A program made the translations under genes and the position numbers. 64,000 bases of DNA from Craspedostauros australis (taxonomy: Eukaryota > Bacillariophyta > Bacillariophyceae > Mastogloiales > Achnanthaceae). Shown here piece after piece: positions 32,436 through 45,036 of this stretch. The number at the start of each line of letters is the position of its first letter. Position 1 is the first letter of the stretch. The notes under the pieces were generated by a model that saw nothing but the letters and a program-made list of their open reading frames with translations, did not search any database and was not told the DNA's origin. The stretch is from contig JAMXDE010000014.1 in assembly GCA_026770025.1 (NCBI GenBank), positions 1,889,828-1,953,827 of the forward strand. The letters run 5' to 3'.

Positions 32436-33287
32436 ACTGGGAATAGGGAAGACACCATCTTCTTGTGCGGCCACGGTGACCAACAACAACCAATCAAGGC
32501 AAACACCCAAGTCCTCAAGATCACTGCCCCATCCAATGAGACACTTATCGGCCCTGGAATCCAACATCAGTATGCAAATGATGGCACTGACGACGGTGCA
32601 GCCCCCATCCAAACAACCATCCCTCTTCCCAACCTTCAACCAAAACACGTCCGATACATCCTCCAATGCATCTACACAGGCGAGAAATCCTTCAATGACA
32701 GCGCTCGTGACAACGCCGCCACACACATCGGCGCTCACTCCAACTCTCACCACGATACAAATGCCTCTCACCAGCCAACTCCCATCCTCACTGGACAGGA
32801 TGATCTGCACTAGCTGATCCTTGTGGCCAACGAGTTTGGCTTCAGGTGACTCAAGCTTGTTCTTGAAGCGGAGTTGGCCCACAAATATCTCACAGAGGAT
32901 ACCATGATAGATGCGGTGATATTCGCCGATCAACACAACTGCTTGGTGTTGTAGGATGCAGCAATGAGAATGGCAGCTGAAAGTGAGAAGGATATGTTCA
33001 CTCATCTAGATTTAAGCAAACTGATTCTACAACCCCAACTGATGACGGAGATCCAGGTGTTTTGCGGTGGAAGAACAGAGAGCGCTAGTATTGATGATGA
33101 GTACAACCACCTGTCCATGATGGACCTGTACAAGGTTGTTGATGAGGATGAGGGTACAGCACAAGTGGATTCATACATGGATTGGGCGACATTGGTGGGC
33201 TTCGTGCGCTCCATGAGAACCAGCTCTATGAGAACCAATTGATCCGAAGTGATTGTGGCGGACGGCACTGCCGAGGAAGAGGAGTGA
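32436..33287 (+). pseudogene. BTB-like half of ankyrin-BTB copy B (four further stops)
   Basis: In the ankyrin frame immediately after the TAA: DTIFLCGHGD, IPLPNLQPKHVRYILQCIYT, TGEKSFND, LTGQDDLH, then TAG (32811-32813), TGA in FGFR-stop-LKL (at 32847-32849), TAG in LVL-stop-DAA (32952-32954) and TGA after MRTN (33240-33242), before the terminal stop at 33285. Copy A has CAG, TGG and AAG at the first three. The front half of BTB is in correct frame here, unlike in A and C. The 3' part is nearly identical to copy D, including all these lesions. Confidence 0.78.
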
Positions 33288-34674
33288 AGCAGTTCACTCC
33301 AGCAACAGCGCTTGAGGAGCGAACACATCATGGAGTGGAGTAGCGCAGACGGCAAAGTCTGAGCAATTTGATAGCAATTAGATATTCTCTATATTACTTA
33401 TCAAGAGAGCCTTCAGACTCGCATGTCGTGTGACCTGTACGAGTAGTCGCGGTGCGGGCACGGTGCAAAGAGATGACGAGCCATCAATCCAATGCCGCAT
33501 CGCACATGCCAAGTCATGCATCAATTCAATGCCAACGCTCGTGTTGAGTGAAAAGACGAAAGTTGGTTTGCACATGCCGAAGAGAGTGCCGCAAGCGGAA
33601 CCACCACGACATCAAACAATCGCTCGATCATTGTGAAGTTCAGTTGCGCGGCGTTTTGATGTGACGGGGAGACGAGATGGTTGTGAGTGTGAATGTCGGT
33701 GGGCGAGGAGCATGGAATATGAGCGCCGTGGAGCCAGCGCCGTGGAGCCTCCGCTGGATTCACATTCATATTCGTCATCTTGACCATTGGTGTCTTGTGA
33801 TGCGTGAGCGTTTGCTCTGTTGTTCGGGCCAGGCATTGGGGCAGCAGATGAGCCAAGCAATGAAGCAAGAACCATGCGCCTCGCCAATTGCGCTTTGGTC
33901 ATGCTTCATGCGATCGCTCGCCGCCGGCGGAGTACGCGAGGCTTGATGCGGTCCAACCACTTTGCTGGGATGGCGACTGCTCCAGCATCCAAAGCGATGC
34001 GTCTCATGCGCAGTGCATTGGTGCCATGCGATGCTTCGCTCCCAAGCCGTTGCTTTCCACACCTCAGAACGAATTCGCCGCAGGGTGAGAGTCTTGCTCC
34101 GTGCTCCAGCTTGACGATTTGACGACTTGGGCATCGGCATCATCTGTCGAAAGATACGCGGAACCGAAGTCGACGCCAAGAGATCGCGCGCGTCGCCCAC
34201 ATGATGCGTGGTCCGACCTCAGCTCTCTCGTCCATCACCTGCACTTTTCCGCGCAACACGTGTGCCTGCCTAGTTCAGTTGGCGGAATTGAAGCAGCGAA
34301 GACCGCGGTCATTATCTCAGAGGTGTTTGTACCAATAGTCGTACGAGTAGAGGGCAGTGTGCTCGTACGAGTATCATGGTGGTTGGAGACCATGGTGCGC
34401 GTAGTTGTTGTGTGCTGTGGTGTTGGGTGAAAGGAGCGCACACGATCTTGGTGGTGTTGGTGATGTCTCCCTCTTCCACGATCTTCTGCTTCTTGGATTC
34501 TCGTTCTCATTTGTTGATGTGGAGGTTGTGCGTGTTTGTCTTGTTGTGACATGCATAGCTCAACGTAAAATATGAAATATCAATACGCACTAGCTTGATA
34601 CCACAATCACAATTTACAAAGGTTGAAGTTGTCGGCGCGACGTGGCCACAGACAGCAAGCCAAAATGATGTTAA
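33288..34674. other. Arm tail following BTB half B, no gene recognised
   Basis: About 1.4 kb, nearly identical to 54405-55791. Open frames of 100-140 residues exist on both strands (for example 33775-34200 minus), but they overlap each other and have no recognisable motif. Since the two copies are almost identical, conservation gives no help in choosing. Confidence 0.5.
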
Positions 34675-35645
34675 AACCAAAGTTCATGCAAAGTAAACTT
34701 CAATATTCAGAATCACTGATAGCCAGGTGCCTACATGTACTATTGAGTTTTATTTGTAAACGATGTGTTGTTGAGATATTCTATCATACAATTTGCAGTT
34801 ATTTGGATGGTTTTTGGTTGTGCTCTAGACTAGTTTATTGTATAATAACACATCACCCACAAAACTCTGCAACGAGCGCTATCGTTTGCTGCATTCTTCG
34901 TTGGGGGAGCGCGCAGCCGTCCGCTGGGAAAGGACACTCTCCAACACATTGATCCGTGGAGGGACAAAGTCAATTAGCCGGAGGCGCACCTGCCGATTCT
35001 TCCAATGGCTTCTCGTCTCTTTAAATGTTGCATGTACATCTCCAGTTTGAAACGGAACCGCCTTGTTGGTGCTGCCGACGGGTTCGCGGAAAGGGGAGGG
35101 ATCTCGTTTGGTGTAACGCCTCATTAGTCTCCGCGCGGCACGTCCCAGGCAAAGGCCACGAGATTTGGCGAGAGAGCCTCCTTGGTTCACTCCTCATCCC
35201 TTTCGGCGTCGGTGCGCTCTTTCATTGACAATGGTTGGCTGCTGGTCCGATGGCTGCTGATCTGGTGGCTGCTGAATCGGTCTGCAAGCATGGTGCATTG
35301 CCCCACATCGCAGCCTATTCGCCATGATTCAAACAGGCAACGTTCCATTCGTCTCGGACTGTCTCCTATGTCTATGTATAATACGTATGGCACACATGCA
35401 AGTACCTGTATAATATATTGAAGGGCTTTGGTATACTCAAGTGCTCTACTATTACATTGCCTCTATGGTGTTGTATGATAATGGTGTTGTATGAATGTAC
35501 ATGGTGTTGATGTTGCACGTTTGCAACATCTTCTTTTGTGTATTTCAGTGTGGGGTATGATGCCTACAGCGGGATTCCTCGATGGGGTGCAACTCGTCAT
35601 TGGAAAGGAATTGACGACGCGTGATCATCATGCAATCATTGTCGT
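34675..35645. other. Unique intergenic sequence
   Basis: AT-richer stretch beginning exactly where arm similarity ends. Short frames only. No RNA gene, repeat or coding region recognised. Confidence 0.5.
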
Positions 35646-36404
35646 TCAAACCCGTTGCCTCTGGTGACACGCAATCTGCTGCTGCAGCATGAAGCCTTGA
35701 AATCGCATCTGGCACATACGGAAATGATGCGGCCCGATCGTTTGCAACAGAGTTATCAGGACATCCTGGCGCAGGCTCTTGCTGTGCAGACTTCGCTGCG
35801 ATCGGTGTAGTTCGACGCATTGCATGACGCGCAGCTTGGCGATGGCGCAGACCTGTGGCGATTCCACCTGTTTGAGGTAATGGAAGATCTCGTGGATGAA
35901 GAGGAGGAACTTCGACGCGGCCTTCGATCTGTTGGTCAGCGCCGGGAGCTTCTTGGGGTACGATGTTTGAGTCATGATGAGACTCATGTTGCGGTTGGGT
36001 GTGGCGGGGACTGTTGGAGTTTGCTGCAGCACGATGGGACTGCGCTTTTGGCTTTGATTGGGCTTGGTACAGTGGCTGGTGTTTGTTGTTTGGCCGTTTG
36101 TTTGCATGGCGGTTGTTTGCAGTATGCGTGGTTGTTGGGTTGTCTGTTTGGTCTTTCGCAGCTTTATGGTTGGTGTTGGTTGATGTAGGAACGATGGAAG
36201 CAAATCGTAAGAGTGAGGGCTACCGACGAAGGTTTCCTCCGGTGGCTCTGAGTGTTGCCGGCCATTACCTCCCGGCCTTGCTCTCTTCATGATGTTGTCG
36301 CTGTTGTCATCATTGGGGGTAGTTGTTCCTCTCTCTCTTGGTCTCGTATTCTGTCCGCCTTTGCGCCACCTCCGTTGTTTTGCGCTTGGCATGGCCAATC
36401 CCAA
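35646..36404 (-). CDS. Unrecognised 252-residue protein candidate
   Basis: Open frame with an Arg/Gln/Thr/Pro-rich N-terminal half (KQRRWRKGGQNTRPRERG; TIKLRKTKQTTQQPRILQ) and a more ordered, helical C-terminal part: RSKAASKFLLFIHEIFHYLK, QVESPQVCAIAKLRVMQCVE, LITLLQTIGPHHFRMCQM. The hydrophobic pattern of that last 90 residues is that of a small helical domain, and I have a loose impression of similar domains in other diatom proteins, but cannot name one. Flanking frames do not extend it. Could be a single-exon gene or an exon of a larger one. Confidence 0.35.
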   Translation of the reverse strand: MGLAMPSAKQRRWRKGGQNTRPRERGTTTPNDDNSDNIMKRARPGGNGRQHSEPPEETFVGSPHSYDLLPSFLHQPTPTIKLRKTKQTTQQPRILQTTAMQTNGQTTNTSHCTKPNQSQKRSPIVLQQTPTVPATPNRNMSLIMTQTSYPKKLPALTNRSKAASKFLLFIHEIFHYLKQVESPQVCAIAKLRVMQCVELHRSQRSLHSKSLRQDVLITLLQTIGPHHFRMCQMRFQGFMLQQQIACHQRQRV

Positions 36405-37360
36405 GTTTTGTGAGGCGGCTTCCTGTTTTTGGGCATTCGGATTGGGGCCTCGTCGAGGTTCGGATTGCTGAAGTATGTGATAGAGGCTGCTTTGTCACAA
36501 GTGTTATGGAGCCCATCATGATTTGTGTCGTTCGCGACAGTTCGTGGAATCGTGCACATAACGACGTGTGTTCGGAGTCCAGTCTTCCCATCAAAACGGT
36601 TCGGGTTGGTGCCGTCCAATGCTTCCTCCTTTCGTGGACGGGAGAGAGTCGCTTGATGCGCGTACGACTACGAGCTACACCAAGGTCGCTGTTCCTCTAT
36701 TGCTGTCGTCGCTGTTGGCGTTCCTGGGGGCCTTGTCCCCGTTGTCGTTTCTTCACTCCCCTTCTCTCACTCTCTCTCGGTCGCTCTGGCCTTGTGATGT
36801 TCCCTCCCTTGTTCTTGTTCCACTCCGACGTGTTTGGAAGCTCGGCGCTAACAGAGCAGAGGATCGGGTTTTTGTTCGAGGCTATTCGCACAGCAGGCGT
36901 CGTCTTCGGGTTGCCAGTATCGCTGGACTCTTGGTTGGTTGGCAACATCGCCAGTTTCCCACTTCGGATCGACAGTCTGGGCGAGCATCATGGCACTACG
37001 ACTATACGTACTGGGAGGGGATCGTCGATGCCATTCGCCCATACACTGCTTTACGCCATTGGAGGGGTTCGAGTGGCTATTTTTTGGCGTGGCCGGCGAC
37101 TCCAGCCAATCAAATGGCTTAGACTTTATCACTGGCACGAGCAAGCCATCCCATTGAAGGGTGAATTGAGGGGAGTTTGGGTCATTTCTCCCGAGCTTTG
37201 TTGCGCTTGGGGTTCTCATTTGGAACCGTGTGACGCAGATGATCTGTTCCATGTCAGATCGATTCTCGTTGTGAGCGCTGACAGAGACGGTGGGATTGCG
37301 TGGTCGGTTTCGCACGAGGATTTGTGGAACTTTGACACTATCTCAGAAATCACGTATTGA
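36323..37360 (+). other. Long open frame of doubtful reality
   Basis: 345 codons without a stop, but the composition (many Trp, Cys, Arg and Ser, e.g. CCRRCWRSWGPCPRCRFF) resembles antisense of coding DNA. On the other strand, frames at 36287-36619 and 36848-37315 contain more protein-like text (KWETGDVANQPRVQRYWQPE). One strand probably carried a gene that has decayed. Neither is assigned a function. Confidence 0.2.
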
Positions 37361-37990
37361 GCAAATAAACTACAATTTTTACGTGCAGTATCTCCGAATG
37401 AGTATCTTGAGGCGACGAACTCCATTGTCCTAACTGAACGACGATTCCGACCGATACCTTCATGATATCGTTGCGATGGGACTATCGTATGCTGCGTATT
37501 GTTGTCGCTCATCGCGAGTACTAGCATCATAATACCAAATCATACGAAAAATTGACAAAATTGTTTCCACAAAATCCCAACAAAACAAGGGCAGAAGTGT
37601 CCCTTTGATGTGAACGGTGACACAGCGCCATCGCCATCAACCATGCCAACACCAACACCAGGATTGGCATCGACACAGAAGATGGTATCGATGCTGTCAT
37701 TGAGTCCAACTATGCAGAGGCTTGCACTAACAAAAAGGTCCAACCCATGCTCTGTATAGTGCTTGGAACAACTACCTGCTGAACACATTCAGCCACGCTT
37801 CCGACGATACACATCCAAAGACGCACATCCAACAATGCAGTCTCCATCCGCTTTGTTGGAGGCGATGGCAGCATCAAGATAGCCAATTCTATGCATTGCC
37901 CATGTGTATCACAGCCAGCCAACAACTGCCAACTTGCAATGATCATGGCGTTTATTCCAAACATAAGCATTGTTGTGTTTGGCATGTGCT
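37361..37990. other. Intergenic sequence left of the copia element
   Basis: No coding region or repeat recognised on either strand. Confidence 0.45.
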
Positions 37991-38535
37991 TGTTGGCAAG
38001 TCCCAATATTGGTACACTTGCTGTTGCTTGCGATGAAGATGGTGGTGGTGGTTGATCTTGATTCTGTTTGCTATTTCATTACATAGAAACCAATACTCTT
38101 GGTGTTGACTCCAGTGCTCCTGGATGTCCTGTCTGTTGATCCAAACCAACCATGAGTCAGATGCAGAGGTGCTCCCTCTCATGATGCTCATCATCGTCCC
38201 TGTACTTCTCTCTTACGCTTGTTTGCGTAGCACTCCTATGAGATCCTACACATTCGATTCATTGTTCATCACCTTATCTTCCATGAGCATACTACCATGC
38301 GCACGTGTAGGCGCTTTTGTCTAATTCTGAACTCCTTCTTGACCTTTCAAGATCTCGACGACCAATCGTCATTGAATCTTCCTTGTTCTCTGCCGGATGT
38401 TGAGACAGCTGTTGATGTGGTGACACAATGACATCCTGTCAATGTCAGCTGCTCTCTTCCATGCGTTTTCTGATTCTTCATTCCATCATCATATGGTGGT
38501 CAGATGGTCAGGTCGTCATTTCGGGTTTAGTTGCA
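37991..38535 (-). repeat. 3' LTR of the copia element
   Basis: About 545 bases, TG...CA bounded on the plus strand. Matches 45037-45576 at scattered blocks, best around 38410-38450 and at the closing GGTTTAGTTG. Exact ends are inferred from the TG/CA rule and from where similarity stops. Confidence 0.65.
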
Positions 38536-38791
38536 ACCTCCATCGATCCTTGCTCGATGCCATGTCGGCTAGCGGACGTACAAAAGCCCTGATCTTCTCA
38601 GGTTAGATTGTCCCAACGTCCCCATGTGATTCTTGGGTGATTTGGTGTGTCCGAGTTTGTTTTGTTGTTCTCAAACAAGAAACGTTCGGAACACGAATAC
38701 TGTCAACGCTAGTTGGTCAAGTCGAGGCGAACCAATTGGATGGGCAATGCACATACATATACATCTCGACACCTTTCCTGTGTGCATTCAG

Positions 38792-41700
38792 TCACTCGAA
38801 TGTTCTCGATGTGTCAAGGTATGACTTCTCGTGTTCACGTTGTAAGTCGGCCTTGATGTTCTTGGTGAAGCCGTCGCTTGTGTTCTGCTCTGACTTGACG
38901 AAGATGATTTCGATGGTCTTGTTGGTTACCATGTTCCTCACGTAGTGATGGCGCACGTTGATGTGCCGCGATCATTGGGATGTTGATGGGTTCTTGGCGA
39001 TGAAGATTGCTCCGATGTTGTCCACGCAGACCTTGATCAGTGTCTTCACTGGGACGCCCACACTTTCGAGTAGCTGCATGACAAAGAAGATCTCTTTTGC
39101 TGCTTTGGAAAGAGCAACGTATTCTGTTTCGGATGAGCTGAGTGTGACGGCCTTCTGTGCTTTGGATCGCCAACAGGTTGGTACCTTGCACAGGTATAGG
39201 ATGAACCCTCCTACGCTGATTCTCGTGTTCTTGTCCCCTGCGTATTCGCTATTGCAGAAGAGCTCCATGTCCCAGCTGTCGTCGTCTGGACGTGCTGGAT
39301 GGATCTTCAATCCATAGTCCTTTGTATCGATCACATACTTGATGATCTGATACATCTCCTTCATTGCGGCCTTGGTGGGCCCGATCAATACCTTGGAGAG
39401 TTCCCTCACAGGGTTTGCGATATCTGGTCGCGAGTGCTTGATGAGGAAGAGTAGCATACCGACGCCTCGGCGGTATTCGGCATGTTCTTCCGGTCCAACC
39501 TTCTGTAGTCTGTTATTGTCGGATGGTCATGCGATGATTTGACCCGGGGTTCCCGGTGTCCCATAGCGCTGCATCTTCTCAACCTTGGTTCCGAACTCTT
39601 CGATGAGATGTCGGATGAGATGTGGTTGACGCAACGTTGCTCTTGTCTTGTTGTGGTTCATTTCGATGTTGCAACTGAGGTAATCTCCAAGTCTGTGCTC
39701 GATTGTTCCCTTGAATTTGCTGCCTTGGATGTCCTTCAGGAATGTCTCCAATGCCTTGGAGTCTCCACAGCAGAAGCAGTCGTCCATGTAGATGGCCACG
39801 ATCATACGTCCTTCGTCCGTCTTCCTGTAGAACAGGCACGGATCTGCCGCGCTCTGCTCAAAGTTGATATTCTTGAGGGTCGACACCAACATCTTGAACC
39901 ATTGCCTGGCGCTCTGCACAAGTCCATAGATTGGCTTGTATAGGGTCAGGGCTTCGTCTGGTTGATGATCCATCCCATTGGGACAGTTCATGTAGATCTC
40001 CTTGTCGAGGTCTCTGTGTAGGAATGCCGTTACGACATCGACGAGTGCGCAGTCCATCTTCTTGATCAGCATGATCACCATCATGACTCGATAGGTCATC
40101 TCATGGATGACAGGTGAGTAATGCTCTTGGAAGTCTACTCCTGCGACTTGCGAATAGCCACATGCAACGAGCCGCGCTCGATGTGTGCCGTCGCGCTTCA
40201 ACTTGAAGACCCATTTGCATTTGCAGCATCTGCGGCCGTGTGGGATGGCGTCTTGTTTGATCTTGCTATACACCTTGCGTGTATCCATTGAGTTGAACTC
40301 CTTTTTGATGGCTGCTCGATATCCCTTCCGATGGATGGGATCTGGGTGATTGAAGGCTCCATCGAATGTCGTTGGCTTGATGTGCTTCTCGGATTCTTCG
40401 TTCTGGTCCTGCATCGAAAATCTGATATCAATCGCTGGTGTCTCGGTAATGATTGCATTCATTCTGTATAGTCCTGTTGTGCTATGGTGAGTGATCTCGA
40501 TCTCTTCTTCTTCGTCTGCGATTTCCTCATCGTCTGTAGTTTCGTTGTTGGATTTGTCAGTTACCTCGTTACTAAGTTTGTCACTATCTTCATTGGATGA
40601 TGACTCGCTCTTGTAACCTTCTTCCTTTCGACCTCGTTCGTTGAAGTCTGCAAGCTCACGCAGAGCTCTGGGAATACTCTTCCCTGTAGTTGGCTTGGGA
40701 TAAACATCTCCCTTCCTGCCTTGTGCTTCATGATGTCGGATTCTCTCCTTTCTGTTTATGTCACGCTTGCTTGGTTTAGTCGGTGGAGGTCTCAATGGTG
40801 CGCCATGCGCAGACCTCGCTGGTGTGTTTGGAGGAGTGATGCCTCTGTTATCATCGGCTTCGTTGCTGCATGGTTGGATCTGGTCATCCTCATGATTGGA
40901 TTTGTTCCGATCTTCCTCGTCGTTGTTGATTTGTTGAGTCGCTGCTCCATTGTCCTCATCATCTTCATCATCACTGTCTGATAGGATGTGATACTTGTTC
41001 GTGTCAGCGAAAGATACTCTCTTCACTTCTGATGTTGGACGCATTGCCGTACTTGGCATTGTTCCCTTCCATCCAATGGTTGTGAAGCCGTCTGCATCCG
41101 TTGTTCCTGCTTTGTTGGATATGTTTGGTTCTGGCACCCCGCCACAGAACTGTCCGTATGATTGGTTGAGCCACTTGATGTCGCGAGAACAGACCAATGA
41201 CTTGGTTGATGGTCTGTACATGTTGTACACTCCTGATGCATGTTGGTGTGCATATCCAATGAACACCATCTCTTCTCCTCTATTCTTGAGTTTGCAGTGG
41301 TCCCACCATAGGTAGTCTTCACAACACCCACCTCTCCAAATGTGCGGAGTGCATCTGCATATGGTGGATCATTGTTGAAGAACTGGCAATGTGGTGACTC
41401 CTTCTGATTCTTCGCTACGGTGATGTTGGCGATGACAGTGGCAGTGCTCACGGCTGCTGCCCACAGGCCATGCCTGTACTCGTCGTTGAGTTGTGCTCTA
41501 TTGAGCATGGAGCGAATCTTGGTGTAGAGATACGCAAACTTGCGTTCTACTCTACCATTCTGCTGTGGCGTGTTGGATACCGTGAACTCGAATTTCGTGT
41601 TCAGTCCAGCATCGATGAGAATATCCTGCGTGGATTTGTTCTCTCCGTTGTTGTCTCCTTGGAAGATGATTTGTTGGTCACCTGTCAGTAATTTGATTGT

Positions 41701-44550
41701 TTGCACGAATCGCCTGATGTATCCTCATTGATCACTTTTGTTCTTCAGAAAGAAGCTCCAGCAGTAGTCTGTGCAGTTGTCCACATTCAGAGTCCAGTAA
41801 CGTTTATCTCCAAAGCTTATGTGTTTAGTGTAACTAATGTCAATGAAGAGACGTTTGCCACGGCGAGTTGCTCTTGGGATCGTCGCCTTCGAGATGTTCT
41901 TCATTCTAGCGTTCGCGACCGCGCAGTCGCAACGTACCGGCATCTCGCCAATGATCTTCCATCCATATTGAGCGGCTGTCCACTTCATGGTCTTGAGTGG
42001 CGCGTGGCCGAGCATTCGATGCAATTCCACCGCGCTCACCTCCTTGGATGGGCTCTTGATGATGGCTGTGGAAGTCTTGTCGTCCTCAGTTGGCATGATG
42101 GGATGCATCTGCACTCCTGTGATGAATCCGTTGGAGGTGGGAAAGATCCAATCAAAGATGATCCTCTTCCCAGCTCTGTTGATGATGTCCATCAGAATGC
42201 CGTTGTTACCGATCTGGTAACTGTTGTACAGGGCCTTGTTTGTAGAGAAAAGGTTCACTGTCATCTTGGGTGTGTACTTCACATCATCAAGCCAGATGGT
42301 GTGGCCTGTGTTGTCTTGTTACTTGATCTGCAGTTTGATGGAGCCAATCTTGGGAGAGTCCAGTGTTGTGCTGTCTCCCACTTGAACGAATGACTTGATG
42401 TGCCGCACGAAGAAGAGGGCGGCATCTGAATTCACGATGTGACACGAAACTCCGCTGTTGGCAAGCCAGATGTCCTTGTTGACCTTGTCCTTGTATTTGG
42501 TGCTCAGTTCGTGGAGCTGTTCCATGGCAGCCGCTGCCATGTCGTCTTTGTAGTCATTGTTGTTGGGATCGTCGTTCCCATCGTCCATTCTGTGGTAGGT
42601 CACACCGTCGTAGTACGGTTCTGCGGGCACAACTGGGGTTGTGCTGTCTTGATGAAGTCCAGTCACCGGATCGTATGGCATGACGCGTGGTCGCTCGCGC
42701 AGGAGCACGTGCATGCATCCTCCCAGGATGTAGTGCAACGCCATGTCGGGAATTGGATCGTTGTTGTATTCCCCCAACAATCGGTTGATGACCGGTCCAT
42801 TGGCGAGAATCTCTTTGATGGACCAGAAGTTGTCGCACAGCGTGGTTGCTGCCGTGCACACCCACAGGTGTCGCTCTCCTGCGTCGTCATCATCTGAGTA
42901 CAAGCGCATGCCTGCCGTCATTACAGCGTTGTGGATGAGTTGTCGTTGCATGATCTCCACAGTTGCCGTTAGTCGTGGAATCGCATCGTTTCTGAAGTTG
43001 ATGCCATGTCTGGTGAATTCCATGATCGGCGCGAATGCGATGTCATATGGATAGACGACCTCTTCATTTGGATTGAATTGATCGTCTTCTACCAATCCGT
43101 TGCTGCGATCTTCGTTGAAGATACCCGTTCTGTTGTTCCCCGCTGCTGGAGGGGGTGGCGCCGCGCCGTTCGTCTCGTCTCCAGAGACGCCGTGGTTGTC
43201 TTGATCTGCACCGTTCTTGTTGGTATTGGCATCCTCTGCGCTCATGGCCTCTTCGATGTCGATGTCAATGGCCTTGTTGCCCATCTCGGCTCCGTCGCCG
43301 TATGGACCGATCAGGTCGTGCGCGTTGAAGCAGCATTTGTAGCTCACTTTGCGTCTTGGATCCACCTCGTGGATGATTGGCTCCTCGCTGAGCCACTCCG
43401 GGACGATCCCATCGTCCTGTACTTCGTCGTCACTTTTGATGCACTCGAAGTTTTTGAAGAAGGAGTCGTCAATGTAGTTGTCAGACACCAACATGCAGAG
43501 CGGCATGTCCTTTGCTGAGAGTACCATCTTGTGTCCGCTCTTGTCATGTCCTTGTGTTGCTGTGTTGGCCTGCTCGTCAGCCTTCTTCTTCTCGTTGAAC
43601 TTCTTCTTTCGGCGCTCTGCCTCGCAGTGTCCAAAGATGCCACAGTAGTTGCACTTCCTGTTGAAGCCGTTTCCCTTGTTGCGGTTGTTGTTGCGCTTTC
43701 CGTTCATTTTGTTGTTGTTGTTTTTCTTGTTGTTCGATTTCTTACGCTCGGGGCAATCCGCAGATCTGTGACCATACACACCACAGTTGTGGCAGGTCCC
43801 CTTGAAGTTACTGGTGCTCGTGAAGCCGGTGTCATTGCTCTTCATGTTGCTGTCTTGGAAGTCGTCGACGTACGCCTTTCCTCCTTGGTGAGTAGTGTGT
43901 GCTGTGCGGAGTATTCCTCTGGTCGCATTGATGGTAACCACTTCCGGATTAAACGTGAGTTGATGATGGAAGCTAACAATGTGTGTTCTGTATTCGCTGC
44001 TCACCGTGCTGAGGATTTGCATGATCATCTCCTCATCGGTGATCGTGTAACCGACATCGTGGAGACACGAGTGTAGGAGCACGAGTCGCGCGATGTAGAC
44101 GTTGGGGTCCATGTCTCTCTTCATCTTTTCATTGTTGAATTGATGCTTGAGTTTGATCTTCGTCGCTGCATCAGATGGACGGAACTTCTCCGCGAGAACA
44201 TTCCACGCTGCGTGTGGATCTCCTTTGGGATAATCGTTGGAGATGCACTGGTTGATGTACTGGATGGCCTACTTGCCTTTTCCTTTCTCTGTATCCATCA
44301 TGAGGATCAGATCGCTGAAGCAGTCGCATCCCAGCTTGTAGATCTCTTCCATCGCTTCCTTGGCATCGTCGGCGGCTGCCGCGATCTCACTCACTGTTGG
44401 GACCTTGGTCTTGCCCAACATCACGTCTCTCGTCTTCTGCGCACGAGCGTACGCCTTCGCTTGAGACTCCCATGCGCTGTAGTCTTCCTGTTCACCGCTG
44501 AACATCGGCGCCTTGATGCGTCGCTTGTTCATGTTGGCTGATGTTGCCAT
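38792..44550 (-). pseudogene. Copia Gag-Pol polyprotein, inactivated
   Basis: ATG at 44550 (MATSANMNKRR) starts Gag with FSGEQEDYSAWESQAKAYAR, followed by two zinc knuckles near 43790 and 43650: CHNCGVYGHRSADC is intact, CNYCGIFGHCEAER has lost its last Cys. The protease motif is WLANSGVSCH (near 42460), with Asn for the catalytic Asp. Integrase has the LHRMLGH/CDC zinc region, FIDISY, GDNNG and QQNGRVERK. Reverse transcriptase has HRARLVACGYSQ, VDVVTAFLHRDLD and the catalytic AIYMDDCF (near 39790). RNase H has SSSETEYVALSKAAKE and the end reads VKSEQNTSDGFTKNIKADL. In-frame stops: TAG 44269, TAA 42319, TGA 41725, TGA 39527, TGA 38972; a frameshift lies near 41285. Otherwise one frame throughout, as in copia elements. 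Confidence 0.88.
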
Positions 44551-44657
44551 GTTGATTTGTTGTTTCGTTGTTGGTGCGCTCGCGCCCTTGATTTCCGTCT
44601 GTTTCTGTGTTGTCACTTTTTCGAATTTTGCTAGTTGTTTCACGGAGAGTGTTTTTA

Positions 44658-44954
44658 TCACAAATTCTCCTCCGGTGGTGTCTCACTTTTCCCACTCTGT
44701 TTGGCTGTGCGAATGCTCTCCGTCACACCAGTCTCCTCTTGCTTGATCGCCTTGAGGATCCTCTTCTCCTTACGGTGTAGTCTTGCAGACCGTTCCTCTT
44801 CGGTCTCGTTGATTGCGCTTGCTTCTGTGCCTGATAGGACAGTAGCCGCAGCTGCTTCCTTCTCATTTTGAGGTTGAGTCTCACTCGCACCTTCTTCTTG
44901 CTTGATAGCCAGATTGGACAGAGGGATGTCTTTCAATTCCTCTTCCTCGCTCAT
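44658..44954 (-). CDS. Short acidic open frame upstream of copia Gag
   Basis: 98 residues (MSEEEELKDIPLSNLAIKQE ...), Glu/Lys-rich with repeated IKQEE, between the 5' LTR and Gag in a different frame. It could be a small leader ORF of the element or a chance frame in the leader RNA. No family recognised. Confidence 0.35.
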   Translation of the reverse strand: MSEEEELKDIPLSNLAIKQEEGASETQPQNEKEAAAATVLSGTEASAINETEEERSARLHRKEKRILKAIKQEETGVTESIRTAKQSGKSETPPEENL

Positions 44955-45036
44955 TCAGCCTGCTGCTCTTGAATGATGTTCGTCTTCCTTGCACGATCCG
45001 ATCCGTGGGCTCGCCTTGATCTAACGTTTGTAATTG

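Larger units (their letters stand above)
21667..34674 (+). repeat. Segmental duplication arm 1 (ANK A - SR gene - ANK B)
   Basis: From about 21667 (AATGCATGATAGCCACAGGG) this 13-kb block matches 46620-55791 in the same order and orientation: conserved leader, ankyrin-BTB gene A, Ser/Arg-rich gene, a minus-strand open frame, leader, ankyrin-BTB gene B, and a non-coding tail. Divergence is moderate over most of the length, but 32577-34674 and 53694-55791 keep a constant offset of 21117 and are almost base-for-base identical. Arm 1 has extra sequence around 23390-26250 that arm 2 lacks, and three times the ankyrin repeats in its second gene. Confidence 0.85.

Noticed and set aside
45010-45036. 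tRNA primer-binding site next to the 5' LTR
   Set aside because: No convincing complement to the initiator tRNA 3' end or half-tRNA could be seen in the expected place.
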